From Sporolactobacillus sp. THM7-4 (lineage in GTDB: Bacteria > Bacillota > Bacilli > Bacillales > Sporolactobacillaceae): a stretch of 64,000 nucleotides of DNA. The stretch lies in NCBI RefSeq assembly GCF_004153165.1, contig NZ_SEMD01000011.1:46715-110714 (forward strand). The letters run 5' to 3'. A program made the translations under genes and the position numbers. Below are positions 36,390-45,135 of this stretch, piece by piece; the stretch's first letter is position 1; each line of letters begins with the position of its first letter. The notes beneath the pieces are model-generated. The model saw only the letters and a list, made by a program, of their open reading frames with translations, was not told the origin of the DNA and made no database searches.

Positions 36390-37340
36390 TTAGAGCACTT
36401 GATGTTCAAGTACTCCCTTGTTTTTTTCAATGGCTGCTTCGCTGGCACGCATTTTTTCAAAAGCCCGGATTCCTACCTCAATCTGGTCATCGTTCGGTTC
36501 TTTTGTCGTCAGCAGCTGTACCCATAATCCGGGATAGCCGAGCCAGCGAAGAACAGGGACGTGACGAACCTTATTTGTGAATCTCAGGAGTTCATAAGCA
36601 AGCCCAAGATCGACGGGTATCAGAAGAATTCGATAAATCAGCCGAAGCCAAAGAGGATCGGTCGGAACAAAGAAATAGAGAAAGATGCTGATGAGAGCTG
36701 TGAACAGGATAAAACTTGATCCGCAGCGGTAATGAAACCTTGAATGCCTTTTTACATGTTCAACCGTGAGTTTTTCTCCGCTTTCGAAGGTATTAATCAC
36801 TTTATGCTCCGCACCGTGATATTGAAACAACCTTTTCATCAAAGGGGTTAGCGAAACGAGATAAATGTAGCCGAGGAGCAGGATGATTTTAAAAAGACCT
36901 TCAAGCAAAATCTGTGCTGCGCTTCCGCTGATGACAGGTTCCAGCAGGCTTGCGGCAATCGCAGGAACAAGGGTAAAAACAAATTTTGCAAAGAGAAAAG
37001 AGATAATACCGATGGCTGCGATTCCAATAATAGCGCCGATATGCGTCTTTTTCCTGTTACTGTCCGAACTGATCCTGTTTTCAGGATCTTCATCATAGGC
37101 TTCGGAAGCATAGTTTAAGTGTCTCGTTCCAATCGCACTTGCCTCGAGAATAGCAACAATTCCCCGGATAACAGGAATTTTTTTAAGTATGATTAACGAC
37201 GGATAGACTTTTTTCGGGTATTCATAGAAAGTAATCGAATGATCCTTCCTTCTGACTGCTGTGACGGTCGTATATTTGCCGCCCATCATGACGCCCTCGA
37301 TCACTGCCTGCCCACCGTACGCTGCCTGATTATTTGCCAT
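36390..37340 (-). CDS. yqhQ: YqhQ membrane protein (DUF1385)
   Basis: A 316-residue protein with an N-terminal soluble segment (AYGGQAVIEGVMMGGK, the DUF1385 signature) and several membrane helices (about 105-130, 140-165, 210-235 and 240-260). The HGAEHKVINTFE motif near residue 176 and RFHYRCGSSFIL near 200 are family specific. B. subtilis YqhQ is 318 residues. Start is taken at ATG 37340; a TTG 4 codons upstream (37352) is possible, and neither has a strong ribosome site. Function unknown. Confidence 0.88.
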   Translation of the reverse strand: MANNQAAYGGQAVIEGVMMGGKYTTVTAVRRKDHSITFYEYPKKVYPSLIILKKIPVIRGIVAILEASAIGTRHLNYASEAYDEDPENRISSDSNRKKTHIGAIIGIAAIGIISFLFAKFVFTLVPAIAASLLEPVISGSAAQILLEGLFKIILLLGYIYLVSLTPLMKRLFQYHGAEHKVINTFESGEKLTVEHVKRHSRFHYRCGSSFILFTALISIFLYFFVPTDPLWLRLIYRILLIPVDLGLAYELLRFTNKVRHVPVLRWLGYPGLWVQLLTTKEPNDDQIEVGIRAFEKMRASEAAIEKNKGVLEHQVL

Positions 37341-37652
37341 AAGCTGAACCAACCCGATTCTGATAAGAATAGTAGTAAAAGTTTAAAACGGTTACACATG
37401 AATGTTATCTTCAAAATGGATACGCAGATGTTCGGCTCCGTCAATGAGATACGAGCCCGCAGAACACCCTCTATATTATTATTCTACCCGATATGAATAA
37501 AAACCTCTAGAATCATGTCTTATCATCTTTAGTTTTTCCTTTTTTATAAAATTCCAGACATGTTTATGAATTTTTTTTACCGTCCCGGTACATGACTGTT
37601 TCATTAATGGACATACTAAACAAATATATAGGAAAAAATGGAGGGAAAATGG

Positions 37653-38168
37653 ATGGCCAGAGTGATTCGGAAAGCTAAGAAAAATGATACAGCCGGCACA
37701 TCACATCCGGGAAAAACCATTGGCCGTGCAGCGCTGATCGGTTTTTTCGGCGGACTGATCTGGAGTTTAACGGGACTGGTCTGCAACTTGCTGAACTTTA
37801 CTTCAATTGGTCCTTCACTCGTATTTTCCCCGTTTACACAAGCGTCGTGGAAGAATCATCCCGGCGGGCAGCTTCTGGCTATTTTTGTAATCAGCGTGCT
37901 CTCAGTACCCATTGCCCTTGTCTACCAGCTGATCCTTGGCAGGATTAAATTCATATGGACGGGGATCGTTTACGGTATCGTTATGTGGCTCATTGTATTC
38001 TTTGTTTTTCAGCCATGGATACCCGGTCTCCCGTATCTGACCCGTCTCGGCTTGAATAATCTGATCACGACTCTTTGCCTCTATGTATTATATGGGCTTT
38101 TTATTGGTTATTCGATTACATTCGTAATGAACGATGAAACGAATTCGGAGAACTATTCAAACGAATAA
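37653..38168 (+). CDS. yqhR: YqhR membrane protein
   Basis: A 171-residue protein with four membrane helices (about 28-50, 75-98, 105-127 and 135-158) and a basic N-terminus. It matches B. subtilis YqhR in position and length (166) with GRAALIGFFGGLIWS near residue 22. Function unknown. ATG 37653 follows GGAGGG by 7 bases; an earlier ATG at 37638 is itself inside that ribosome site. aroQ and a peptidase gene that follow it in Bacillus are missing here. Confidence 0.82.
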   Translation: MARVIRKAKKNDTAGTSHPGKTIGRAALIGFFGGLIWSLTGLVCNLLNFTSIGPSLVFSPFTQASWKNHPGGQLLAIFVISVLSVPIALVYQLILGRIKFIWTGIVYGIVMWLIVFFVFQPWIPGLPYLTRLGLNNLITTLCLYVLYGLFIGYSITFVMNDETNSENYSNE

Positions 38169-38199
38169 GGCTGTGGTAAAATGTTTTAAGTGGTTTTGG

Positions 38200-38205
38200 T
38201 ATGAT
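38200..38205 (+). promoter_or_regulatory. Probable extended -10 promoter of efp
   Basis: TGGTATGAT (TGn plus TATGAT at 38200-38205) lies about 215 bases before efp. The rest of the 251-base gap (38169-38419) shows no gene; a 20-codon frame in it is not credible. Confidence 0.4.
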
Positions 38206-38419
38206 AGATTCGGGCAGGCGGCAAATGGAACACGATTTGATCAAAGAAACGTATGCCAGTGATTATCGCTTTATTACAGTTATCTGAAAAAGGTCCAGTT
38301 TATTTTAATGGATTTCGAATAAGAAAACTTCAGATCGTGTTCACGGCAGCCCTTCTGAAACAGCCAAACATCGAGGATGCCGGCTATTTACGTGTGGCGC
38401 AACTTAAAGGAGGAAGACA

Positions 38420-38977
38420 ATGGTTTCAGTAAACGATTTTAAAACAGGTTTAACCATTGAAGTTGACGGAGATATTTTATCTGTCATTGAATTTCAGCAC
38501 GTTAAGCCCGGAAAAGGAGCGGCCTTTGTTCGTTCTAAGCTGAGAAATCTAAGGACGGGTGCTATCCAGGAAAAAACATTCCGAGGTGGCGAGAAAGTTA
38601 ACACAGCCCATATTGACAATCGTAAAATGCAATTTCTATATGCAAGCGGATCAACTTATACGTTCATGGATATGGAAACATTCGAACAGATTGAACTCGA
38701 TGCGAGTCAGATTTCCGATCAGCTCAACTTTCTGAAAGAAAACATGGAAGTCAACATTCAGTCTTATCAGGGAGAAACCCTTGGTGTCGTTCTGCCGAAT
38801 ACGGTTGTGCTTGAAGTAGCGGAGACCGAGCCTGGAATAAAGGGGGATACAGCTTCCGGTGGATCAAAGCCGGCAAAACTCGAAACGGGTTATGTAGTCA
38901 ATGTTCCTTTCTTTGTCAGTGAGGGAGATAAACTGGTTATTGACACCCGGTCGGGAGAATATGTTTCCCGTGCTTAA
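38420..38977 (+). CDS. efp: Translation elongation factor P
   Basis: EF-P relieves ribosome stalling at proline runs. The 185-residue protein has the normal three beta-barrel layout. The modifiable loop reads KPGKGAAF, with the lysine at residue 32 as in B. subtilis, where it is 5-aminopentanolated. The signature [17 protein letters not shown]-like stretch near 145-162 is present. AAAGGAGG lies 8 bases upstream. A terminator follows. Confidence 0.97.
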   Translation: MVSVNDFKTGLTIEVDGDILSVIEFQHVKPGKGAAFVRSKLRNLRTGAIQEKTFRGGEKVNTAHIDNRKMQFLYASGSTYTFMDMETFEQIELDASQISDQLNFLKENMEVNIQSYQGETLGVVLPNTVVLEVAETEPGIKGDTASGGSKPAKLETGYVVNVPFFVSEGDKLVIDTRSGEYVSRA

Positions 38978-39016
38978 AGTTAAACTCTGAATGTCATGTC
39001 AATGAATAAGCGTGAA

Positions 39017-39047
39017 ACAGCCATCTTCATTCGAAGGTGGTTTTTTT
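39017..39047 (+). terminator. Terminator of efp
   Basis: CCATCTTC (39021-39028) and GAAGGTGG (39033-39040), one G-T pair, then seven T. Confidence 0.8.
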
Positions 39048-39164
39048 GTTGGGAACTTTCAGTCGTTTGTCCCTCGCCCGGATTCAAACTGTGGAAGCAT
39101 AATGTGTACAGGCGCGCATATATTTTGACTAGAAATCATTGAATGAAAAAGCAGGGTGATCGCT

Positions 39165-40115
39165 TTGGAACAGATTTTGCCGCTCTTGCCGGAATCCTTT
39201 CAGCAAGTGATTCATCACATGCCGGAGGAAGATCGTAATAATCTGGAAGAAATTCGCTGCCGAACGGGGCGCCCGCTTGAATTGATTGTCTCTGGAAAGG
39301 TATGGAAGGGCTTCGAAGAAGAAATGCCGATCTTCCACCCTGATCAGGCGAGGGACATGCTGCAAAAGATCAGCCGCTATTCCCTTTATGCTCTGGAAGA
39401 AGAGCTGCGACGAGGTTATGTGACCATACGCGGAGGCCACAGGATCGGGCTGGCAGGCCGCGTGATCACAGAAAACGGCCATGTTCTCCGCCTCAGGGAT
39501 GTGACGTTCTTCAATATTCGTCTTGCCAAACAAAAAGTCGGTGCAGCACTGCCTCTTGTCCCCTATCTCTTCAAGAAGGGCCGCTGGCTGAGTTCTCTGA
39601 TTGTCGGGGCTCCTCAAACAGGAAAGACCACGCTTATTCGGGATTTGGCACGGCTCGTCAGCGAAGGCATGCCTGACCGATTTATTCAGGCTCAGAAAAC
39701 GGGTATTGTGGATGAACGATCAGAAATTGCGGGATGTGTCGATGGTGTGCCCCAAAATCGACTGGGCAGTCGGACGGATGTCCTCGACGGCTGTCCAAAG
39801 GCTGAAGGAATGATGATGATGATCCGATCTATGAGTCCGGACGTTCTGATTGTTGATGAGATCGGAAGAAAAGAAGATACAGAAGCCTTATTTGAAGCAC
39901 TGAATGCAGGCGTTGCCGTTATTGCTACAGCTCATGGATTCACTCTTGAGCAGCTCTCACAGCGTCCGACGCTTCGACCACTTCTTGAGTCTCGTCTTTT
40001 TGAACGCTATATCATTCTTTCGAGGCTGAAAAAGACAGAGAAATCGGGAAGCAGGCTGACCGTTTGCGACAAACTGGGCAGATCGATGGCTTCGGCTCAG
40101 GAGATCTGGCAATGA
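39165..40115 (+). CDS. spoIIIAA: Stage III sporulation protein AA (ATPase)
   Basis: SpoIIIAA is the secretion-type ATPase that powers the SpoIIIA-SpoIIQ channel joining mother cell and forespore after engulfment. The 316-residue protein has ALEEELRRGYVTIRGGHR near residue 76, Walker A GAPQTGKTT near 146, GIVDERSEIAG near 181, and Walker B VLIVDEIGRKED near 228. TTG 39165 is chosen because CAGGGTGATC forms a near-consensus ribosome site 6 bases before it; GTG 39156 overlaps that site. First gene of the eight-gene operon; expected to be sigma-E dependent in the mother cell. Confidence 0.95.
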   Translation: MEQILPLLPESFQQVIHHMPEEDRNNLEEIRCRTGRPLELIVSGKVWKGFEEEMPIFHPDQARDMLQKISRYSLYALEEELRRGYVTIRGGHRIGLAGRVITENGHVLRLRDVTFFNIRLAKQKVGAALPLVPYLFKKGRWLSSLIVGAPQTGKTTLIRDLARLVSEGMPDRFIQAQKTGIVDERSEIAGCVDGVPQNRLGSRTDVLDGCPKAEGMMMMIRSMSPDVLIVDEIGRKEDTEALFEALNAGVAVIATAHGFTLEQLSQRPTLRPLLESRLFERYIILSRLKKTEKSGSRLTVCDKLGRSMASAQEIWQ

Positions 40116-40627
40116 TTCATTTTCTGGGCGCTTCCCTCATCCTCTTCGCTTCGACGTCAACCGGCTTTTTAATCGCCGGAAGGTACAGGAGTCGGCCGAA
40201 GGAAATTCGTCAGTGGCGATCGGCTCTGCAATCGATGGAGGCAGAAATCCTTTACAGCCGTGTACCCATCGAGGATGTGTCGCGGCATCTGTCGCGGCAG
40301 CTTCCAAAACCTGTTTCTTTCTTCTTCGATCAGCTTCAGGAAAAACTGGCTTCAGGCGATCAGCCTTTGCGTGTCTCATGGCGTCAGACGGTTGAACAGT
40401 TCTGGCCTGTGACAGCTTTAAAAAATTCTGAGAAAGAAATTCTACTTCAGTTCGGAGAGACACTTGGCGCTCAGGATGTGGACAATCAGAAAAAACATAT
40501 TCAGCTGGCACTGGCTCATCTGGAGCGGGAAGAGACTGAAGCGCGGGCGGCTCAGACGGCCAATGAGAAAATGATAAAAAGTTTAGGCTTTTTGGCCGGA
40601 GTGTTGCTGATCCTCCTGTTCATCTGA
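40112..40627 (+). CDS. spoIIIAB: Stage III sporulation protein AB
   Basis: A 171-residue protein, same length as in B. subtilis, related to type II secretion F proteins. Two membrane helices at the ends (about 5-23 and 155-171) flank a helical cytosolic domain with ALQSMEAEILYSRVPIEDV near residue 38 and FGETLGAQDVDNQKKHI near 122. It overlaps spoIIIAA by 4 bp (ATGA). Required for channel assembly. Confidence 0.95.
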   Translation: MIHFLGASLILFASTSTGFLIAGRYRSRPKEIRQWRSALQSMEAEILYSRVPIEDVSRHLSRQLPKPVSFFFDQLQEKLASGDQPLRVSWRQTVEQFWPVTALKNSEKEILLQFGETLGAQDVDNQKKHIQLALAHLEREETEARAAQTANEKMIKSLGFLAGVLLILLFI

Positions 40628-40673
40628 TCTGGGCGGGCGGATATTGAGCGGTATCCGGGAGAGGAGGGCACTG

Positions 40674-40877
40674 ATGTCCCTGGATGTGAATACAATTTTT
40701 CAGATTGCCGGTATCGGAATCATTGTGGCTATGATCCAGACCGTACTGAAACAGATGGGGAAGGATGACTGGGCGCAGTGGGTGACGTTAATCGGGTTTG
40801 TGGTTATTCTTTATATGGCCGCGACGATGATCGACGATTTGTTTGAAAAAATCAAAAGCGTATTTCTATCCATGTGA
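40674..40877 (+). CDS. spoIIIAC: Stage III sporulation protein AC
   Basis: A 68-residue protein with two membrane helices, identical in length to the B. subtilis protein (DVNTIFQIAGIGIIVAMI and VTLIGFVVILYMAATMI). GGAGGG is 6 bases before ATG 40674; an in-frame ATG at 40644 is rejected because it lies before that site. Channel membrane component. Confidence 0.95.
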   Translation: MSLDVNTIFQIAGIGIIVAMIQTVLKQMGKDDWAQWVTLIGFVVILYMAATMIDDLFEKIKSVFLSM

Positions 40878-40892
40878 AGAAGGAAACGGACA

Positions 40893-41294
40893 ATGGACAT
40901 ACTCCAAATCGTCGGTCTGGGATTGGCTGTTACTTTTCTGGTACTTGTTCTGAAAGAAAAAAGCCCGGTTTTTGCTGTAGTTGTGACCCTTTTTGCGGCA
41001 GCGATGATTTTTATCATGTTGGTCGATCAGATCCGTCTGGTACTGGACATGCTGCAAAAAATGGCTGAAAGCGCACACTTAAACGGGGTATACGTTGCGA
41101 CTATACTCAAGATCATCGGAATCGCCTACGTCGCTGAATTTGGCGCGCAAATTGCAAGAGAAGCCGGGCAAGGCTCACTTGCCGGAAAAATTGAACTGGC
41201 AGGCAAGGTTGCCATTCTGGTTTTGGCGGTGCCTATTCTGACTTCGATCGTTGAGACGGTTATGAACATTATGCCACAAATGGGGGGAGGGTAA
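40893..41294 (+). CDS. spoIIIAD: Stage III sporulation protein AD
   Basis: A 133-residue polytopic protein with about four membrane segments, the same length as in B. subtilis. YVATILKIIGIAYVAEFGAQ near residue 70 and REAGQGSLAGKIELAGKV near 92 are family marks. Its stop overlaps the spoIIIAE start by 1 bp. Channel component. Confidence 0.95.
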   Translation: MDILQIVGLGLAVTFLVLVLKEKSPVFAVVVTLFAAAMIFIMLVDQIRLVLDMLQKMAESAHLNGVYVATILKIIGIAYVAEFGAQIAREAGQGSLAGKIELAGKVAILVLAVPILTSIVETVMNIMPQMGGG

Positions 41295-42496
41295 TGCGAA
41301 CAAACCGAAGAACACGAACCTTTCTGATTCTGATGCTTTACTTTGTTGCGCTTCTTTTCTTCCTTTTTGCGGACGAGCCCGCTTATGCGGCCGCTGATGG
41401 CGCCCAGTCTCCCGAAAATTGGTCGGAACAACAGCTGGATAAACTGGATTCGTCAAAAATTGAAGAGTACTGGAACACTGTAGTTCATGATTACCATGGA
41501 TTCCTTCCTGAGACGGATCCTGATTTCAACCGTTTCGTGAAATCGGATAAGAAAGGTTTTATGAATGATCTCTTTCAAGGGCTGCTCCATTTCTTTCTTA
41601 ATGAGCTCGTTGTTAACAGCAAGCTGCTCGGGACCCTGATTCTGCTTTCAGTCTTTTCAACTCTGCTGCAAACGATTCAGTCTGCTTTTGAAAATAAGAC
41701 CGTGTCCAAAGTTGCCTATATCGTTGTTACACTTGTCCTTCTTATTCTGCTTCTCAATAGTTTCAGAGTTGCGATTAGTTACACGAGCGGAACGGTCAGG
41801 CAAATCAGTGATTTTCTGATTGCCATGATCCCATTGATTTTTGCACTTACGGCTGCTGCGGGAGGTGCCGCCACAGTGGCCTTTTTTCATCCGCTGATCA
41901 TTCTGCTTGTCAACGTTGCAGGCTGGCTGGTTTCAAAATTTGTCCTTCCCCTTCTTTTCATGTCGGCTCTGCTCGGAATTGTCAGCACGCTTACCGATCA
42001 CTACAAATTAACCAAACTCGGTTCGTTGATGAAGAATATTGCCGTATTTACATTGGTCGCTTTTTTTGCCGTTTTCCTCGGGGTGATGTCTGTCCAGGGA
42101 GCGGCGACAGCTATATCAGACGGTCTGATCGTCAAGTCGGCCAAATTTTTTACGGGTAACTTTATCCCGGTCGTCGGACGAATGTTCACAGAGGCAGCTG
42201 ATACCGTGATTGGCGCATCGGTCATTCTGAAAAACACAATTGGTATCGCCGGACTCCTTATTCTGTTGTGCATGACTGCCTTCCCCCTTCTTAAAGTGCT
42301 GTCGCTGGCATTTATTTATAACCTGGCGGCGGCCGTACTGCAGCCTCTTGGCGGGGGGCCGGTCATTGATTGTCTGGTCATCATGGCAAAAAGCATGTTG
42401 TATCTATTCTCAGCCCTCGCTGTCGTATCCCTGATGTTTTTTCTTGCACTGACCATCATTATTACCGCGGGAAACCTGTCCCTGATGGTCCGATAG
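41294..42496 (+). CDS. spoIIIAE: Stage III sporulation protein AE
   Basis: A 400-residue membrane protein with a signal sequence (about 1-33, ending YAAA), a soluble segment (about 35-90) and about seven helices. FLPETDPDF near 72 and GGPVIDCLVIMAKSMLYLF near 356 are typical. The largest membrane subunit of the SpoIIIA channel. ATG 41294 shares one base with the spoIIIAD stop (TAATG), preceded by GGGGGGAGGG. Confidence 0.95.
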   Translation: MRTNRRTRTFLILMLYFVALLFFLFADEPAYAAADGAQSPENWSEQQLDKLDSSKIEEYWNTVVHDYHGFLPETDPDFNRFVKSDKKGFMNDLFQGLLHFFLNELVVNSKLLGTLILLSVFSTLLQTIQSAFENKTVSKVAYIVVTLVLLILLLNSFRVAISYTSGTVRQISDFLIAMIPLIFALTAAAGGAATVAFFHPLIILLVNVAGWLVSKFVLPLLFMSALLGIVSTLTDHYKLTKLGSLMKNIAVFTLVAFFAVFLGVMSVQGAATAISDGLIVKSAKFFTGNFIPVVGRMFTEAADTVIGASVILKNTIGIAGLLILLCMTAFPLLKVLSLAFIYNLAAAVLQPLGGGPVIDCLVIMAKSMLYLFSALAVVSLMFFLALTIIITAGNLSLMVR

Positions 42497-42508
42497 GAGG
42501 GAATGGCG

Positions 42509-43147
42509 ATGAACTATCTCAGCGAGTGGGTCTCCCAGCTTGTTCTGATCGTTCTGTTTGCTGTTATTCTTGAACTTCTGCTTCCAGCAAACGGTTTCCA
42601 AAAGTATGTCAAATTTGTTATCGGACTCGTCTTGATTGTCGCGCTTATGGATCCAATCATCCGGCTGTTTCAGATCGATCCGGGTGATCTGATTCGCGGT
42701 ATAAGGGCGGAACAGACTAATGGGAATGTACAGAATGAAACAGCCAGGCAAAAAAAAGAAATAGAAAACGCCCAGGCAGCATATATTCATGAACAAGTGG
42801 CTGTCCAATTGAAAGATCGTGTGAAGGAGGAATTGGATGATAAGTACCGATTGCAAATTAAAGATATTCAACTCTCCGGAAAACAAGTAAACGGGGAAAG
42901 CCTGTCGCTGGATAAAGTCATCGTTTTTCTCGGACAGGCGCCTCGCCGGAATGACGGAACAACTGAGAGCAGAATTATTCAGCCTGTTAAAGATGTATCA
43001 GTTGATTTAGCAAAAGATCCACCGTTTTCGGAAACAAAAAATACAACCGGTGAAATTGAGAAGGTCCGCTCCTTCCTTGCTGAACGGTGGGAGATCGATA
43101 AACATCTCATCTCGATTCACCTGGAAGGAGGGGATTCCGATCAATGA
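42509..43147 (+). CDS. spoIIIAF: Stage III sporulation protein AF
   Basis: A 212-residue protein with two N-terminal membrane helices (about 5-26 and 32-50) and a soluble domain related to the EscJ/PrgK ring-building fold seen in SpoIIIAG and SpoIIIAH. KYVKFVIGLVLIVALMDPI near residue 33 is characteristic. ATG 42509 is 8 bases after GGAGGG; ATG 42503 is too close to it. Confidence 0.92.
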   Translation: MNYLSEWVSQLVLIVLFAVILELLLPANGFQKYVKFVIGLVLIVALMDPIIRLFQIDPGDLIRGIRAEQTNGNVQNETARQKKEIENAQAAYIHEQVAVQLKDRVKEELDDKYRLQIKDIQLSGKQVNGESLSLDKVIVFLGQAPRRNDGTTESRIIQPVKDVSVDLAKDPPFSETKNTTGEIEKVRSFLAERWEIDKHLISIHLEGGDSDQ

Positions 43148-43806
43148 TGCGATGGATTGAGAGAATCATGAATTGGCTGAACAACAATCGCAGTGGCAAT
43201 AAAAAGTCTGCCGGTAATCAAAAAGCGACGATCACCAAACTTATCGTCCTGGCAATGATCGGCGTTGCCCTTCTTGCAGGGAGCCGGGTGCTGACCGGGA
43301 ATACGGATACAAAAAAAGCCGACAGTCAGCAGGTCTTCAGTAACCGGGATTCGAAGAGCCTTTCGGAAATAAAATCGAACATGGAAAGGAGCTCGTTTTC
43401 TTCTATAGAAAAATACGAGTCCTATGTCAATCAGAATCTGAAAGACATATTGGAGCAAATTCAAGGTGTCTCGGATGTTTCCGTTATGGTGACCTTCTCT
43501 TCAACGGAGAAAAAAATATACCAAAATAATATCAGGACACAGGACAACCAGACAGTTGAAACCGATCCGAGAGGCGGAACACGCCAGGTTAACGAGCGGA
43601 ATCAGGATAGTGAGGTCGTCATGATTGATAAGGACGGAAGCAAAGAACCCGTAGTCATCGGGCAGGAGGAGCCGGTAGTCCGTGGTGTCATTGTTGTTGC
43701 CAGGGGGGCGGATCAGCCGGTGGTCAAAGTACAGATCATGGAGGCCGTCGCAACTGTTCTTGATATTCCAACTTACAAAGTAAAAGTATTGCAGAAAAGT
43801 GAATGA
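43144..43806 (+). CDS. spoIIIAG: Stage III sporulation protein AG
   Basis: A 220-residue protein (B. subtilis 229) with one membrane helix (about 31-51) and an extracellular ring-building domain. SpoIIIAG makes the large mushroom-shaped ring in the intermembrane space. The insertion region with beta strands (about 110-190, rich in Glu, Asp and Val) and the ending PTYKVKVLQ are visible. Overlaps spoIIIAF by 4 bp (ATGA). Confidence 0.94.
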   Translation: MMRWIERIMNWLNNNRSGNKKSAGNQKATITKLIVLAMIGVALLAGSRVLTGNTDTKKADSQQVFSNRDSKSLSEIKSNMERSSFSSIEKYESYVNQNLKDILEQIQGVSDVSVMVTFSSTEKKIYQNNIRTQDNQTVETDPRGGTRQVNERNQDSEVVMIDKDGSKEPVVIGQEEPVVRGVIVVARGADQPVVKVQIMEAVATVLDIPTYKVKVLQKSE

Positions 43807-43822
43807 GGAGGGGTTTTATAAA

Positions 43823-44350
43823 ATGTTAAAGAAACAGACTGTATGGCTGCTTACCATGCTCAGTTTGATTGTTGTGCTTTCTGTCTATGCCCTGACTTCC
43901 CCGGAAAAACCGGAAAATCCGTCTTCACAGAATACCTCGGAAAAGGCAGGCCAGGCTTCGGCAGGAAATAGCCAGAAAGTGGTAACTGCAACAGCGGCTG
44001 AAAATAAACTGGCAGAGATCGAGCTCGAGAAAGCCGATCAGAGGAACGAGTTGGAACAACAATATGAAAATGTTATTGCTTCGGAAAAAAGTTCAACGGA
44101 ACAGGTCAGTGCTGCTTACGACAAAATGAAAGCGATGAAAGCACTCGCCAATAACGAAATGATCCTTGAAGATGTGATCCAGGCGAAAGGATTTAAAGAT
44201 GCTGTTGTTAAGACGGACGGAGAACAGGTACAAATTTTTGTAAACGAAAAGAAGTTAACGGGCCGGCAGGCAAACGAAATGATTAAACTCGCAAACGAGT
44301 ATCTTGGAACAGGAAAAGTGGTCAGCGTCAATTACGCACTCGGTCAGTAA
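43823..44350 (+). CDS. spoIIIAH: Stage III sporulation protein AH
   Basis: SpoIIIAH crosses the outer forespore membrane and binds SpoIIQ from the forespore, closing the channel. The 175-residue protein starts MLKKQTVWLLTMLSLIVVLS, almost identical to B. subtilis, but is shorter (B. subtilis 218) because the linker between helix and EscJ-like domain is reduced. ATG 43823 follows GAGGAGGGG. Terminator downstream. Confidence 0.94.
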   Translation: MLKKQTVWLLTMLSLIVVLSVYALTSPEKPENPSSQNTSEKAGQASAGNSQKVVTATAAENKLAEIELEKADQRNELEQQYENVIASEKSSTEQVSAAYDKMKAMKALANNEMILEDVIQAKGFKDAVVKTDGEQVQIFVNEKKLTGRQANEMIKLANEYLGTGKVVSVNYALGQ

Positions 44351-44403
44351 TAAAGAAAAAAGCATATTATGAAGATTTTTTGAACAAAATCAGTTACAAT
44401 AGG

Positions 44404-44434
44404 AACTGTTGCAGTCATCTGCGACAGTTTTTCT
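44404..44434 (+). terminator. Terminator of the spoIIIA operon
   Basis: AACTGTTGCAG (44404-44414) and CTGCGACAGTT (44419-44429), one mismatch, then TTTCTTT. Confidence 0.8.
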
Positions 44435-44436
44435 TT

Positions 44437-44518
44437 ATACTGATGCAAAAAATATAATGATAGAGAACATCAGTATGAGGTTCGCCTGTACAACGGTATG
44501 AACCGGTCTTCAGGCGAA
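44437..44518 (+). promoter_or_regulatory. Two strong inverted repeats ahead of accB
   Basis: ATACTGATG (44437-44445) and CATCAGTAT (44468-44476) are perfect 9-bp arms whose loop holds TATAAT (44453-44458). Next, TTCGCCTG (44481-44488) and CAGGCGAA (44511-44518) are perfect 8-bp arms with CGGT/ACCG inside and symmetric 5-base internal loops. Neither is followed by a T-run. If transcribed from an upstream promoter they would sit in the accB leader. Confidence 0.55.
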
Positions 44519-44562
44519 ATTTGAGTTCAATCTTTAAATATACCGCTTATCGTATCCTCCAG

Positions 44563-44592
44563 TTCGAGCAGAAAAGAACGATATGATATAAT
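44563..44592 (+). promoter_or_regulatory. Probable promoter of accB
   Basis: TTCGAG (44563-44568), 18 bases, TATAAT (44587-44592), about 30 bases before the start codon; the -35 is weak. Confidence 0.5.
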
Positions 44593-44627
44593 AAACAAAA
44601 AGCGGTTGGGACAAGGGAGTGCTGGAT

Positions 44628-45122
44628 TTGTTAAGTATTGAGGACATTAAAGCGTTAATGAAGGAGATGGATGCATCTTCGATCAGCGAACTAAAATATG
44701 AGGCGGAAAACATGAAAATTACCCTGAAAAAGGCTCAGGCAGCCGCGGCGGTCGCTGAATCGGGTCAGATGCTCGTGCAGTCTGCACCGCTGCAAGCTGC
44801 CCAGGCACAGCCCGCGCCTCAGACAGCCCAGACAGCTGTGCCGGCTGATACTGCGGATCAGACTCCGTCAGATGATGCTTCCCTCCATAAAATCACAGCG
44901 CCGATGGTCGGCACTTTTTATTCATCCTCTTCCCCGGATACGGAACCTTTTGTGACTAAAGGTTCCAAAGTCGATGAAAAAACCGTGGTTTGTATCGTTG
45001 AAGCGATGAAGCTGTTTAATGAAATCGAAGCGGAAGTCAGGGGTACCATTGTCGATGTTCTGGCTGAAGACGGGCAGCTTGTTGAATACGGACAACCATT
45101 GTTCCTTGTAAAGGAAGATTAA
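44628..45122 (+). CDS. accB: Biotin carboxyl carrier protein of acetyl-CoA carboxylase
   Basis: AccB carries the biotin that shuttles CO2 in the first step of fatty acid synthesis. The 164-residue protein has a small N-terminal domain, an Ala/Pro/Gln-rich linker (about 50-82) and the biotinyl domain with [12 protein letters not shown], biotinylated on the Lys. TTG 44628 lies 8 bases after AAGGGAG; GTG 44619 overlaps that site. accC follows in the same operon. Confidence 0.95.
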   Translation: MLSIEDIKALMKEMDASSISELKYEAENMKITLKKAQAAAAVAESGQMLVQSAPLQAAQAQPAPQTAQTAVPADTADQTPSDDASLHKITAPMVGTFYSSSSPDTEPFVTKGSKVDEKTVVCIVEAMKLFNEIEAEVRGTIVDVLAEDGQLVEYGQPLFLVKED

Positions 45123-45135
45123 GGAGTTATCTGTG

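Noticed and set aside
38226-38288. 20-codon frame between yqhR and efp
   Set aside because: Too short and without a ribosome site or a recognisable leader-peptide pattern.
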